Positions 8,097 through 16,373 of a DNA stretch of 33,246 nucleotides are shown here, piece after piece. Both the position numbers and the translations under genes were made by a program. Source of the DNA: an uncultured Bacilli bacterium (GTDB taxonomy: Bacteria > Bacillota_I > Bacilli_A > RF39 > UBA660); contig CALVVN010000012.1 of the NCBI GenBank assembly GCA_944363865.1, positions 1 to 33,246 on the forward strand, written 5' to 3'. Every line of letters begins with the position of its first letter. Position 1 is the stretch's first letter. A model generated the notes under the pieces. The model was not told the DNA's origin. It saw only the letters and a program-made list of their open reading frames with translations, and did not search any database.

Positions 8097-9071
8097 ATGA
8101 AGAAGTATATCTTAACATTATTAATTTCACTCATAATACCTTTAGAATTATTTGCATATTCTGAATATATAATTCCAGGCGGAGAAAATATAGGAATAAC
8201 AATAAATTCTAAAGGTTTAACTGTAGTAGGGTTTTATAAAGTAAATGATAAATTCATTGGAAAAGAAACATTAAAAGTAGGAGATATAATAACAAAAATA
8301 AATGGAATAGATGTAGAATCAATAAACGAAATGAGTGATTTAATTGCTCAAGAATTAGAAAATGGCAAAGTAAGTATAACAATAGAAAGAAACAACAAAG
8401 AAATAGAAACAGATTTGAACATAATTAAAGAGAATAATATATATAAGACGGGACTATATATAAAAGAAAAAATTAACGGAGTAGGTACACTTACATATAT
8501 AGATCCAGTAACTAAAATATATGGTGCATTAGGGCACGAAATCACAATGAATGAGACAAATAAAATTGTTGAAGTGAGAAACGGTAATATATATGAAAGT
8601 TATGTAAATAGTATAGATAGAAGTGCAGACGGGACAGTAGGTAGTAAAAACGCAACAATAGATTTTAAAAGCACTTTAGGAACCATCAAAGAAAATACAA
8701 AGAAAGGAATATTTGGTAATTATCAAGTAGATTTACCTAACACAGAAGTAGTTAAAGTTGCAAGTTTTAATGAAATTGATCTTGGAAAAGCTTATATCTA
8801 TACAACAGTAGACGGAGAAAACAAAGAAAAATTCGAAATTGAAATACTAAAAAAAGAAGAAAAAAGTATTGATACATCAAAAGCAATAAGTTTCAAAATA
8901 ACAGACACCAAATTATTAGAAGAAACGGGCGGAGTAGTGCAAGGCATGAGTGGAAGCCCAATAATACAAGATGATAAAATAATTGGCGCAGTAACACATG
9001 TTGTAGTAGATGATGTAACAAAAGGTTACGCTATATTTATTAGAACAATGTTAGAAGAGGGAGAAAATTAA
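8097..9071 (+). CDS. SpoIVB-type serine peptidase (family S55)
   Basis: In Bacillus, SpoIVB is a secreted protease that cuts SpoIVFA and so triggers pro-sigma-K processing. The 324-residue protein has a signal or anchor segment (residues 3-20), then IPGGENIGITINSKG, a PDZ domain (about 35-108, VGDIITKINGIDV) and the S55 domain. The likely triad is His147 (GALGHEI), Asp270 (KITDTKLL) and Ser285 (GMSGSPI); the 15-residue Asp-Ser spacing matches the Bacillus enzyme. It is shorter than Bacillus SpoIVB (about 425). Its place after xseAB mirrors the Bacillus neighbourhood. In an organism that may not sporulate it could serve another envelope signalling role. Confidence 0.9.
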   Translation: MKKYILTLLISLIIPLELFAYSEYIIPGGENIGITINSKGLTVVGFYKVNDKFIGKETLKVGDIITKINGIDVESINEMSDLIAQELENGKVSITIERNNKEIETDLNIIKENNIYKTGLYIKEKINGVGTLTYIDPVTKIYGALGHEITMNETNKIVEVRNGNIYESYVNSIDRSADGTVGSKNATIDFKSTLGTIKENTKKGIFGNYQVDLPNTEVVKVASFNEIDLGKAYIYTTVDGENKEKFEIEILKKEEKSIDTSKAISFKITDTKLLEETGGVVQGMSGSPIIQDDKIIGAVTHVVVDDVTKGYAIFIRTMLEEGEN

Positions 9072-9081
9072 TTCTCCTTTT
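9060..9081 (+). terminator. Weak terminator overlapping the spoIVB stop
   Basis: GGAGAA (9060-9065) pairs with TTCTCC (9072-9077) around a 6-base loop that contains the stop codon, followed by TTTT. Short, so probably only partly effective. Confidence 0.5.
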
Positions 9082-9126
9082 AAATTGTAAACTAAGTGTA
9101 TAGTAAGTAAAAAAAGTAATAAAATA

Positions 9127-9135
9127 TGGTATAAT
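9127..9135 (+). promoter_or_regulatory. Extended -10 promoter of uppS
   Basis: TGGTATAAT is an extended -10 element (TGnTATAAT). No good -35 is visible. AAAGGAG and the ATG follow within 30 bases. Confidence 0.65.
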
Positions 9136-9157
9136 ATACGAGCAAAGGAGTTATATT

Positions 9158-9868
9158 ATGAACGAATATAAAATACCTAATCACGTAGGCATTATAATGG
9201 ATGGTAATGGTCGTTGGGCGACTAAAAGAGGTTTAAAAAGAAGTGCAGGTCATAGTGCTGGATATAAAACTTTAAAAAAACTAGCAGTTCACATATTAAA
9301 TAAAGGAGTAAAATATCTCTCAGTTTATGCATTTTCAACTGAAAACTTTAAAAGAGACACGGAAGAAGTTAATTATTTAATGAACTTATTTGTAAGTAAG
9401 TTTAAAGAAGAAAAAGACTTTTTTATGAAAAAGAATATAAAGGTTGTTTTTTCGGGATTAAAAGAACCACTTAGAAGTGATGTATGGGAAAGTATGCAAG
9501 AAATAAGTAAAATGACTAAAGATAACACTGGTGGAACATTTAATATTTTATTAAATTACGGAGGACAAAGCGAAATAGTTGAAGCAGCAAAAAAAATAGT
9601 GAAAGATGTTATAGACAAAAAATTAAATATAAACGAATTAAACACTGAGAACTTTAATAAATACTTATTTCAAGACCTACCCCCAATAGATTTTATGATT
9701 AGAACTAGTGGAGAAGTAAGAATTAGTAATTTTATGCTTTATCAAGTTGCTTATGCTGAAATGTATTTTCCAAAAGTATATTTTCCAGATTTTAATGAAA
9801 AAGAATTTGATATTGCATTAGATGTATATAACAAAAGAGATAGAAGATTTGGTGCAATAAAAAAATAG
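9158..9868 (+). CDS. uppS: Isoprenyl transferase (undecaprenyl diphosphate synthase)
   Basis: UppS adds isopentenyl units in cis to make the C55 carrier lipid for peptidoglycan and wall polymers. The 236-residue product has the family blocks in order: HVGIIMDGNGRWA (catalytic Asp15), GHSAGYKTLKKL, YLSVYAFSTENFKR, then FNILLNYGGQSEI, PPIDFMIRTSGEVRISNFML and YAEMYFPKVYFPDF. In the late signature LRxSNF the Leu is replaced by Val (EVRISNF), and YQVAYAE replaces WQxAYAE; both are mild changes. In Bacilli uppS is often followed by cdsA; here it is followed by an antisense small gene instead. Confidence 0.95.
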   Translation: MNEYKIPNHVGIIMDGNGRWATKRGLKRSAGHSAGYKTLKKLAVHILNKGVKYLSVYAFSTENFKRDTEEVNYLMNLFVSKFKEEKDFFMKKNIKVVFSGLKEPLRSDVWESMQEISKMTKDNTGGTFNILLNYGGQSEIVEAAKKIVKDVIDKKLNINELNTENFNKYLFQDLPPIDFMIRTSGEVRISNFMLYQVAYAEMYFPKVYFPDFNEKEFDIALDVYNKRDRRFGAIKK

Positions 9869-9889
9869 TATATTATTCATACTATTTTT
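9861..9889. terminator. Bidirectional terminator between uppS and the 35-residue protein
   Basis: AAAAATAGTAT (9861-9871) and ATACTATTTTT (9879-9889) form an 11-bp perfect stem with a 7-base loop, and both strands end in a T-run. The uppS stop codon lies in the left arm. Confidence 0.85.
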
Positions 9890-9899
9890 ATTATATAAA

Positions 9900-10007
9900 C
9901 TAAATAAAGAACAACATAATTATACTAGAAAGCATACCTAATGTTAAAAGAAGTACAAAACTCCATGCAAGTATTCTTAATAAAGTCTTTTTTGTCTTTT
10001 TTTTCAT
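9900..10007 (-). CDS. Small single-pass membrane protein (35 residues), DUF4044-like
   Basis: Reading leftward from ATG 10007 gives MKKKTKKTLLRILAWSF and then a hydrophobic segment ending in IIMLFFI and TAG. The layout is a very basic N-terminus, a conserved Ala-Trp, one membrane helix and no C-terminal tail, like the DUF4044 small proteins of Firmicutes. GGTGAT (10011-10016) is a good ribosome binding site, TATAAT lies upstream (10023-10028, minus), and a shared terminator closes it. Function unknown; the N-terminus would face the cytoplasm by the positive-inside rule. Confidence 0.75.
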   Translation of the reverse strand: MKKKTKKTLLRILAWSFVLLLTLGMLSSIIMLFFI

Positions 10008-10035
10008 AAAATCACCAATATAATTATAATATATT

Positions 10036-10065
10036 TTGCATAGATTTTAAATACTTAAATATAAT
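10036..10065 (+). promoter_or_regulatory. Promoter of spoIIM-like gene, possibly leaderless
   Basis: TTGCAT (10036-10041), an 18-base spacer and TATAAT (10060-10065). The ATG of the gene starts only 5 bases after the -10, so transcription would start at or next to the start codon. No ribosome binding site is visible. Confidence 0.6.
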
Positions 10066-10070
10066 TAAGT

Positions 10071-10658
10071 ATGAAAAAAATAATAAATAAAAAATTCAAT
10101 TTACCAGTAACAATAATTTTTTTAATAGGAGTAATATTTGGAATACTATTTTTATTTTTTATAAGTGAAGTGGACAAACTAATAATAAAGACAGAAATAG
10201 AAGAGTACTTATCATTAATAAGTAGTTCAAAAAATTCAGTATCATCAATAATTACTAGTTTTAAAAACAATATATTTTATCTAACATTAATATGGGCCTC
10301 ATCAATCACTATCGTATTTACACCACTAGTATTTTTCATAATATTTTATAAAGGATTTCTTATAGGATTTTTAATAAGCAGTTTTATAATGATATTTGGA
10401 GTTAAAGGATTCATATATAGTGGACTATTCATATTTCCACATGAAATAATAAATACAATTTGTTTAATAGTATTTGCCATAATAATGTTATCTGTTAGTT
10501 TTAAAATAATGAAATCAGTATATAATAACGATAATATTAATTTAAGAATATTTTGCAAAAAAGTATTAATAATATACATTATATTTGTAATAATTGAACT
10601 AATTAGTAGTATTTTAGAGATATATTTAAATCATTTTATATTAGGCATTTTTTTCTAA
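10071..10658 (+). CDS. SpoIIM-like membrane protein
   Basis: SpoIIM is the membrane partner of the SpoIID/SpoIIP peptidoglycan-remodelling machine during engulfment; the family (DUF95) also occurs in non-spore-formers. The 195-residue protein has about five membrane helices. The family core is YLTLIWASSITIVFTPLVFF, followed by the KGFLIGFLISSF motif and the FIFPHEIINTI loop (usual form xxPHGxxE or LPQNLL). No ribosome binding site precedes the ATG; a promoter -10 lies 5 bases upstream. In Bacillus spoIIM lies next to xerD-drm; here xerD-deoB is 6 kb away on the other strand. Confidence 0.8.
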   Translation: MKKIINKKFNLPVTIIFLIGVIFGILFLFFISEVDKLIIKTEIEEYLSLISSSKNSVSSIITSFKNNIFYLTLIWASSITIVFTPLVFFIIFYKGFLIGFLISSFIMIFGVKGFIYSGLFIFPHEIINTICLIVFAIIMLSVSFKIMKSVYNNDNINLRIFCKKVLIIYIIFVIIELISSILEIYLNHFILGIFF

Positions 10659-10661
10659 ATA

Positions 10662-10670
10662 TGGTATACT
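10662..10670 (+). promoter_or_regulatory. Extended -10 promoter of mnmA
   Basis: TGGTATACT fits TGnTATAAT with one mismatch. It covers the upstream in-frame ATG at 10661, which argues that translation really starts at GTG 10688. Confidence 0.5.
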
Positions 10671-10687
10671 TTTTTTGGGTGGTTAAA

Positions 10688-11779
10688 GTGAAAGTTGTTG
10701 TTGGAATTAGTGGTGGAGTAGACAGCGCCGTTGCAGCTTATTTGCTTTTAAAAGAAGGGTACGATGTAGTAGGCTTATTTATGAAAAACTGGGATAGTAA
10801 TATTAATAATGATCCCGAAGGAATTACCGAGGACATTTGCCCTCAAGAACAAGATTACATTGATGCAAAAGAAGCGTGTGATATTTTAGGAATACCTTTA
10901 TATAGAGTAGATTTCATTAAGGAATATTGGGATAACGTATTTTCATATTTTTTAAAAGAGCTTGAAAAAGGTAGAACTCCTAATCCAGACATCATGTGTA
11001 ACAAATATATTAAATTTGATTTATTTTTAAAAGAAGCAAAAAAATTAGGTGCTGACAAGATAGCAACCGGTCATTACGCACGAAAAGAAGGAAATAAATT
11101 ATTAAGAGGTATAGATTTAAATAAAGACCAAACTTACTTTTTATCACAGGTAAAAGTTGATAACTTTAAAGACGTATTATTTCCAATCGGAGACTTAACT
11201 AAAGCACAAGTTCGTGAAATAGCTAAAAAAATCGGATTAAATGTTGCTGAGAAAAAAGATAGTACAGGAATATGCTTTATTGGAGAAAGGCATTATCAAC
11301 AATTTGTACAAAATTATTTAAAAGGAAGAGAAGGGGACATTATAGATATAAGAACTAATGAAGTTATTGGAAAACATCAAGGGCTAATGAACTATACTAT
11401 CGGTCAAAGAAGAAATGTTGGTTTAAGTGGCGATAAACAAAGACATTATGTTTGTGGCAAAAATGTAAAAGATAATATTTTATACGTTGCCTTTGGAGAA
11501 GATAGCGAATACCTAATAAGTGATGAAGCCGTAATAGAGGATATGAATTATATAAGTAGTAATAAACCTACATTTGCAACATGTAAGTTTAGATATAGGG
11601 GAGAAGATGTTCCAATAAGAATTGAGTATATTAGTGATAAAGAAATAATAGTAAAATATGACTCAGCAAAATCAGTTACACCTGGACAAGCATGTGTTAT
11701 ATATCTTGGAAATGAATGTATAGGTGGAGGAATAATAAAAGAAGTTAGAAAACAAGGAAAAAAACTTTGGTATTTATAA
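10688..11779 (+). CDS. mnmA: tRNA-uridine 2-sulfurtransferase
   Basis: MnmA makes 2-thiouridine at wobble position 34 of Lys, Glu and Gln tRNAs, taking sulfur from a cysteine desulfurase. The N-terminal PP-loop is KVVVGISGGVDSAVAAYLL; the first catalytic Cys is in NPDIMCNKYIKF, and the second in DSTGICFIGER. The tRNA-binding middle domain (HQGLMNYTIGQRRNVGLSG) and a C-terminal barrel are complete. GTG 10688 is chosen because the family begins right at KVVVGxSGGVDS, a GGGTGG site is at 10678-10683, and the upstream ATG 10661 is part of a promoter. Confidence 0.95.
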   Translation: MKVVVGISGGVDSAVAAYLLLKEGYDVVGLFMKNWDSNINNDPEGITEDICPQEQDYIDAKEACDILGIPLYRVDFIKEYWDNVFSYFLKELEKGRTPNPDIMCNKYIKFDLFLKEAKKLGADKIATGHYARKEGNKLLRGIDLNKDQTYFLSQVKVDNFKDVLFPIGDLTKAQVREIAKKIGLNVAEKKDSTGICFIGERHYQQFVQNYLKGREGDIIDIRTNEVIGKHQGLMNYTIGQRRNVGLSGDKQRHYVCGKNVKDNILYVAFGEDSEYLISDEAVIEDMNYISSNKPTFATCKFRYRGEDVPIRIEYISDKEIIVKYDSAKSVTPGQACVIYLGNECIGGGIIKEVRKQGKKLWYL

Positions 11780-11791
11780 AAATGTAAATTG

Positions 11792-11825
11792 ACACTTGAC
11801 ATGTAATTGTCAAGTGTTTTATAAT
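11792..11825 (+). promoter_or_regulatory. Inverted repeat overlapping the promoter of the HTH gene (operator and/or terminator)
   Basis: ACACTTGACA (11792-11801) and TGTCAAGTGT (11808-11817) form a perfect 10-bp inverted repeat with a 6-base spacer. The -35 TTGACA (11796-11801) is inside the left arm, and TATAAT (11820-11825) follows after an 18-base spacer. The hairpin with the TTTT after it could also end mnmA transcription. The next gene encodes a DNA-binding HTH protein, so autoregulation at this site is the natural reading (inference). Confidence 0.75.
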
Positions 11826-11851
11826 GTAAATAGTAAAGAGGTTAGAGATAA

Positions 11852-12637
11852 ATGAAAAAATTAAATGATTTATTACAAGAAGCCGGAATTTCTAAAGTGA
11901 AATTAGCTAAATATTTAGGAGTTTCAAGACAAATGGTCTATAATTATTTAGAATTAAATACTATTGAAAGCTGGCCAAGTGAAAAAAGAATATTGATTTG
12001 TAAATTATTAGGAATAAGCGAAGAAAAACCTGATGAAGCTTTAGAAAAGCTAAAAGTTACAGCTGAATTTATAGAAGATATAGAAACTAGATTAGATGCT
12101 GCTAATAGAAATAACGATAACAATGAAATATACTTCAATATGAATAATCTTACAAAAGAAGAACACACTTTAATAAATGATTTAGTATTTTTAATTAAAG
12201 AAAAGTTTAGTGACGAAAAAAACAAAGACACTTATTATGAATTTCTATACTTATATCATATATTACAGTCTGTTGATAACATTCCAGAAATAAAATATAT
12301 TTTTGCATATTTAAGCAAAACATTAGGTTTCACTGATCCTAATGAATATAAATTCGATGAAAATGCTCAGTTTATATTAGAAAGCATTATATTTACTGCT
12401 ATGAATCTATATAATAATGGGGGAGCAACAAAAAGTAAGTTAATTGCTTCACATGAAAGGTTTGTACAAGAAATTGAAAGCAAAAAAGAAGAAACTTTAA
12501 GTAGAACACAACAAATCAATAGCATAAAATTACAAGCATTAAGAGAACTTGGATATACAGCATTAACTAGTGATAATGCACAAGAAGTTTTAAACAAAAT
12601 AGCTGAAATAGAAACAAGAAAAGTGGTTAATAAATAA
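11852..12637 (+). CDS. XRE-type HTH regulator with a helical C-terminal domain
   Basis: The N-terminus (LNDLLQEAGISKVKLAKYLG, then VSRQMVYNYLE) is a Cro/CI-type helix-turn-helix at about residues 8-40. The remaining 200 residues are predicted helical, with a coiled-coil-like charged segment (residues 62-95) and no recognisable effector domain; no peptidase or LexA-like catalytic motif is seen. It could be a transcription factor with a dimerisation or partner-binding C-terminus. A 10-bp inverted repeat overlaps its promoter. It is monocistronic, with its own terminator. The regulon is unknown. Confidence 0.8.
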   Translation: MKKLNDLLQEAGISKVKLAKYLGVSRQMVYNYLELNTIESWPSEKRILICKLLGISEEKPDEALEKLKVTAEFIEDIETRLDAANRNNDNNEIYFNMNNLTKEEHTLINDLVFLIKEKFSDEKNKDTYYEFLYLYHILQSVDNIPEIKYIFAYLSKTLGFTDPNEYKFDENAQFILESIIFTAMNLYNNGGATKSKLIASHERFVQEIESKKEETLSRTQQINSIKLQALRELGYTALTSDNAQEVLNKIAEIETRKVVNK

Positions 12638-12648
12638 GCCACTTTTTT
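12619..12648. terminator. Terminator after the HTH gene
   Basis: AAAAGTGG (12619-12626) pairs with CCACTTTT (12639-12646) around a loop that holds the stop codon; six T residues follow on the + strand and an A-rich start serves the opposite ZIP gene. Confidence 0.8.
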
Positions 12649-12692
12649 CTCAATTTATATGTTCCGATAATATATATTATGTTAAGTTATAT

Positions 12693-13442
12693 TTAAAATA
12701 CAAAATGATTAATTGCTACTAGTACTACCCCTGCTATTAAACCTAAGTTAATTTGTGTTTTATAGTTATACTTTATTGCTTCGGGATAAAGTTCATTTAT
12801 AGAAATTGTTATCATAATTCCTGCAACTATTATTAAAACACAACTTATTGTTAGCATGTTTATATAGCTTTTCAAAAACATATATGCTACTATAGCGCCA
12901 AATGGTTCAGCTAAAGCTGATATAAAAGTATAAAGTATCCCCCTCCCCTTTTTACCAGTTGAATAGTAGAGTGGAACAGCTATACTTATTCCTTCTGGTA
13001 TATTGTGCATCATAATAGCCAAACTGAGACTAATTCCTATATTCAAATCACTGTATGACGTCATAAATGTAGCAATTCCTTCGGGAAAATTGTGTAACAT
13101 TAAAGCAAACATATTCAAAATACCCAATTTAAATAAATTAGAATTATTACTTTTTTTAACTTTTATATTTTTATCTAACACATAAACTAAAACCCCACCT
13201 ACTACAAATAAAATACAAGTTATTGTGATACTTTTAAGCAAATCATAATGATTATTTAACTCAATAAAAGAAGCAGGAATTAGGTCTAAAATAGATAAAG
13301 AAATCATTACACTTAATGAAAAACTTAAACAAAAAGAGATAAACTTTTCCTTATTTTTAATCTTAAAGAAGACTATACATCCACCTATCACAGTAGATAG
13401 TCCTGCTATAGTTGTAATAATTAATGCAATAAACTCTTTCAT
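12693..13442 (-). CDS. ZIP-family divalent metal transporter
   Basis: ZIP proteins import zinc, iron or manganese into the cytoplasm. The 249-residue protein has about eight membrane helices and the metal-site motifs NMFALMLHNFPEGIA (helix 4) and MMHNIPEGISIA (helix 5), as in ZupT/GufA-type members, plus the ALAEPFGA loop. No ribosome binding site is visible before ATG 13442; a TATAAT (13453-13458, minus) lies just upstream, so a very short leader is possible. It also lies 36 bases after the P-type ATPase gene and may be cotranscribed with it. Confidence 0.92.
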   Translation of the reverse strand: MKEFIALIITTIAGLSTVIGGCIVFFKIKNKEKFISFCLSFSLSVMISLSILDLIPASFIELNNHYDLLKSITITCILFVVGGVLVYVLDKNIKVKKSNNSNLFKLGILNMFALMLHNFPEGIATFMTSYSDLNIGISLSLAIMMHNIPEGISIAVPLYYSTGKKGRGILYTFISALAEPFGAIVAYMFLKSYINMLTISCVLIIVAGIMITISINELYPEAIKYNYKTQINLGLIAGVVLVAINHFVF

Positions 13443-13478
13443 ATTAAATATTATTATAATAATAAAAAGAAAATGCTA

Positions 13479-16073
13479 TTAATCGTCTTTAAACTTTTTT
13501 ACTAAAAACGGTTTAATTAACTCTATTGCAATAAAAGAGATAATATTAATGCCAATTACGTATAAAAACTGAGTAAAGTTTATTATAACCAGGCCGAACA
13601 ACTTACCTACTGGTGTAAAAAACACTAAAACTTGTACAATTAATAAAGCAAATATACCAATATTTAAATACTTATTAGTAAATATCCCCCTTTTATGAAC
13701 TTGTTCTTTTAAACTTCTACAGTTATAAGCAAATATAAACTCATTTACAACAACGCTTAGTAAAGCTAAAGTCTGCGCAATATCTTTACCGTAATCACTA
13801 AAATGATAATAAACTATTAAACTAATACCTGCTTCCAAGATAACAGAAACAATTAAAAACGCAGTAAAAAATCTAGTAAATATTTTCTTATCTAAACCAT
13901 TAGGTTTTCTGTTCATGATATCTTTGGACGCACCTTCAAATGCGAGTGTAATAGAAGGAATAGTGTCAGCAATAAGATCAATATATAAAACATGAATTGC
14001 AGTGATGATAGTATTACCTGTAAGCATTCCAAAAAGTATGATAACTATTTCAGTGAAGTTACTTGATAAATTATATAAAATATTTGTAATAACATTATCG
14101 TATATTCTTCTACCTTCACTAACTGCAGTAGTTATAGTATTATAACTATCATCTAATAAAATTATATCAGAGACGTCTTTAGTTACATCCGTTCCTGTTT
14201 TTCCCATTCCAATTCCGACATTGGCAAGTTTAATAGCAGGAGCATCATTCACTCCATCCCCTGTCATTGCAACTACTTTTCCCTCACTTTGAATAGCTTT
14301 TACTATTTTAAGTTTATGGCTAGGACTAACTCTTGCAAACACAGAATACTTTTTTACATATTCTAATATTTCTTTATCAGATAAATTATCTAATTGTGAA
14401 GCATTAATGCACTCATCTTCCCTACTACAAATACCAACTTCTTTAGCAATACTAGTAGCAGTTTCTAGATTATCACCAGTTAACATAATCGGGCGAATAT
14501 TAGCATTTTTACAAGTAGTAATAGCTTCTTTAATGTTAGGTCTAACAGGATCTTTTAACCCTACTAAACCGACAAATATTAAATCATCTTCTTCTGCTTG
14601 ATATTCTTTAATATCTTTTAACTCTTTATATGCAAATGCTAAAACCTTTAAAGATTCTTTAGCCATATTATCATGTATTTCAGTATAACTTTTTTTAATA
14701 TCACTTGTAAGTTTTTTAACTTTACCTTCAATTAAAACCCTATTACACTTTAAAATAACAGATTCAAAACTTCCCTTTGTAAAAATATATTTTTTTGAAT
14801 CTAAATCACAAAAAACACTCATCATTTTTCTATCTGAATCAAAAGGGAGTTCGTACAATTTCTCATAGTCATTAATACTTAATTTTCTATTTTTTAAATA
14901 GCATCTAATAGCAACGTCTACTGAATCTCCAACATATTCGTTTTTATCATTAAGTATTGCCGTATTGCAAACACTCATATTTTGAATAAGTTTTTCATAA
15001 TTACTAAGATTATCTTTAATTTCCAAACCATCAGCCCAAAGTTCAATAACTTCCATTTTATTTTCAGTTATAGTACCAGTTTTATCAGTACATATGACAT
15101 TAGTCGCACCTAACGTTTCAATAGCTGCTAAGTTTCTAACAATAGATTTTTTCTTAGCCATCTGACTAACACCAATAGATAAAGTTGCAGTTATCGCAAT
15201 TGGAAGACATTCTGGAACACTTGCTACAATCATAGAAATACAAAGCATAACGACATTTAACACAGTATAATCATTAATTAGCCCATAAACAAGTACAAAA
15301 GTTACTAATATACTGGCGATTATAGTAATAAACTTACTAATTTTCTCAACTTTAACTTGTAAAGGAGTCAAAGGTTCTTCATCAGTGTCAATGACTTTTG
15401 CTATTTTACCTAATTCAGTATTCATGCCTATTGATGTAACTACAGCAGTTAACTTACCAGAAACAAGTATAGTTCCACTATAAATCATATTTTTTCTATC
15501 AGATATTGCAACCTTTTTAGAAATATCACAAACCATTTTATCAATGTTTTGACTTTCACCAGTCAAGATAGATTCATCACTTTTAGCATTAAAACTTTCA
15601 ATTATTCTCGCATCTGCCGGGATTTTATCGCCTGCTTCAAGAACGATAATATCTCCTACTACTAGATTTTTAGAGTCAATTCTTTTAAACTTATTACTCC
15701 TTTTTACTGTCACATAATTAGTAGTATATTTTTTTAATTTACTAATAGCATCTTCTGCTTTAGATTCTTGTAAAAATCCCATAAAACAATTTATTAGAGA
15801 AGTCCCTAAAATAACTATCGGTTCTAAAAAATCACTTTTATTAATAATTGCATATATCAAAGACATTACGCCAACTACTAATAATAAAATAATCATAATG
15901 TTTTTAAATTGTTTTAAAAAAAGTTCAATTTTACTCTTTTTATTACTCTCTATTAAAGTATTTTTACCATATAATTTTTGTAATTTTTTTACTTCTTGTT
16001 GACTTAAACCACGATTAGAAGTACTAAACTCTTTAAATATTTCATCAATGCTTTTTTGATATGTTTCTTTCAT
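13479..16073 (-). CDS. P-type cation ATPase (PMCA/SERCA-like, probable Ca2+ pump)
   Basis: The 864-residue pump has a cation-ATPase N-domain, the actuator TGES (171-174), phosphorylation motif DKTGT (Asp330), a KGSFES nucleotide-binding segment, and hinge TGDGVNDAPAI, with about ten membrane helices. Ion-site helices show PECLP in M4 (287-291, usually PEGLP) and SSNFTEI in M5, keeping the Asn and Glu. In M6 the usual NLxTD reads DLIAD, so the Asn and Thr ligands are changed while the last Asp is kept. Calcium export is likely, but specificity may be altered. GGAAGG precedes the start and a good promoter lies at 16097-16125. The ZIP gene follows in the same direction. Confidence 0.88.
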   Translation of the reverse strand: MKETYQKSIDEIFKEFSTSNRGLSQQEVKKLQKLYGKNTLIESNKKSKIELFLKQFKNIMIILLLVVGVMSLIYAIINKSDFLEPIVILGTSLINCFMGFLQESKAEDAISKLKKYTTNYVTVKRSNKFKRIDSKNLVVGDIIVLEAGDKIPADARIIESFNAKSDESILTGESQNIDKMVCDISKKVAISDRKNMIYSGTILVSGKLTAVVTSIGMNTELGKIAKVIDTDEEPLTPLQVKVEKISKFITIIASILVTFVLVYGLINDYTVLNVVMLCISMIVASVPECLPIAITATLSIGVSQMAKKKSIVRNLAAIETLGATNVICTDKTGTITENKMEVIELWADGLEIKDNLSNYEKLIQNMSVCNTAILNDKNEYVGDSVDVAIRCYLKNRKLSINDYEKLYELPFDSDRKMMSVFCDLDSKKYIFTKGSFESVILKCNRVLIEGKVKKLTSDIKKSYTEIHDNMAKESLKVLAFAYKELKDIKEYQAEEDDLIFVGLVGLKDPVRPNIKEAITTCKNANIRPIMLTGDNLETATSIAKEVGICSREDECINASQLDNLSDKEILEYVKKYSVFARVSPSHKLKIVKAIQSEGKVVAMTGDGVNDAPAIKLANVGIGMGKTGTDVTKDVSDIILLDDSYNTITTAVSEGRRIYDNVITNILYNLSSNFTEIVIILFGMLTGNTIITAIHVLYIDLIADTIPSITLAFEGASKDIMNRKPNGLDKKIFTRFFTAFLIVSVILEAGISLIVYYHFSDYGKDIAQTLALLSVVVNEFIFAYNCRSLKEQVHKRGIFTNKYLNIGIFALLIVQVLVFFTPVGKLFGLVIINFTQFLYVIGINIISFIAIELIKPFLVKKFKDD

Positions 16074-16096
16074 ATATATACCTTCCTATAATTATT

Positions 16097-16125
16097 ATTA
16101 TACTATAAAATAAAAGTATTAACAA
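16097..16125 (-). promoter_or_regulatory. Promoter of the P-type ATPase gene
   Basis: On the minus strand TTGTTA (16120-16125), a 17-base spacer and TATAAT (16097-16102). Confidence 0.7.
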
Positions 16126-16216
16126 ACAATAATCCAAATATTGCCATAGATAATCAAAAAAACTGAGTATTATTACCCTCATTATGAAAATAATAATAAC
16201 AGGTGGTGATTATATA

Positions 16217-16366
16217 ATGGCTAAAAGCAGAAATACAAGTAGAAACAGTTCTAGAAATTCTAGTAGAAATACAAGCAGAAACAGTGCTAGAAACACTAGT
16301 AGAAATAGTGCTAGAAATACAAGTAGAAACAGTTCTAGAAATTCTAGTAGAAATACATCTAAATAG
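16217..16366 (+). CDS. Arg/Asn/Ser tetrapeptide-repeat small basic protein (49 residues)
   Basis: After MAKS come exactly eleven RN[TS][SA] units and a final K. There are no acidic or hydrophobic residues beyond the start Met, so it is extremely basic and surely disordered alone. The types run TS-SS-SS-TS-SA-TS-SA-TS-SS-SS-TS, a mirror-symmetric order. At DNA level 16229-16273 and 16313-16357 are identical (45 bp). AGGTGGTGAT (16201-16210) is a good ribosome binding site, and a strong terminator follows, so expression is plausible. It could bind nucleic acid or wall polymers; no homologue is known to me. The leucine-rich reading of the opposite strand is an artefact of the repeat. Confidence 0.7.
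   Translation: MAKSRNTSRNSSRNSSRNTSRNSARNTSRNSARNTSRNSSRNSSRNTSK
16229..16357 (+). repeat. In-gene 12-bp tandem repeat with a duplicated 45-bp block
   Basis: Eleven 12-bp units of the form AGA-AAY-NNN-NNN fill the gene (the last ends at 16360). Units 1-3 plus nine bases of unit 4 are repeated without change as units 8-10 plus nine bases of unit 11. The array could expand or contract by slippage or recombination. Confidence 0.85.
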
Positions 16367-16373
16367 TCAAAAT

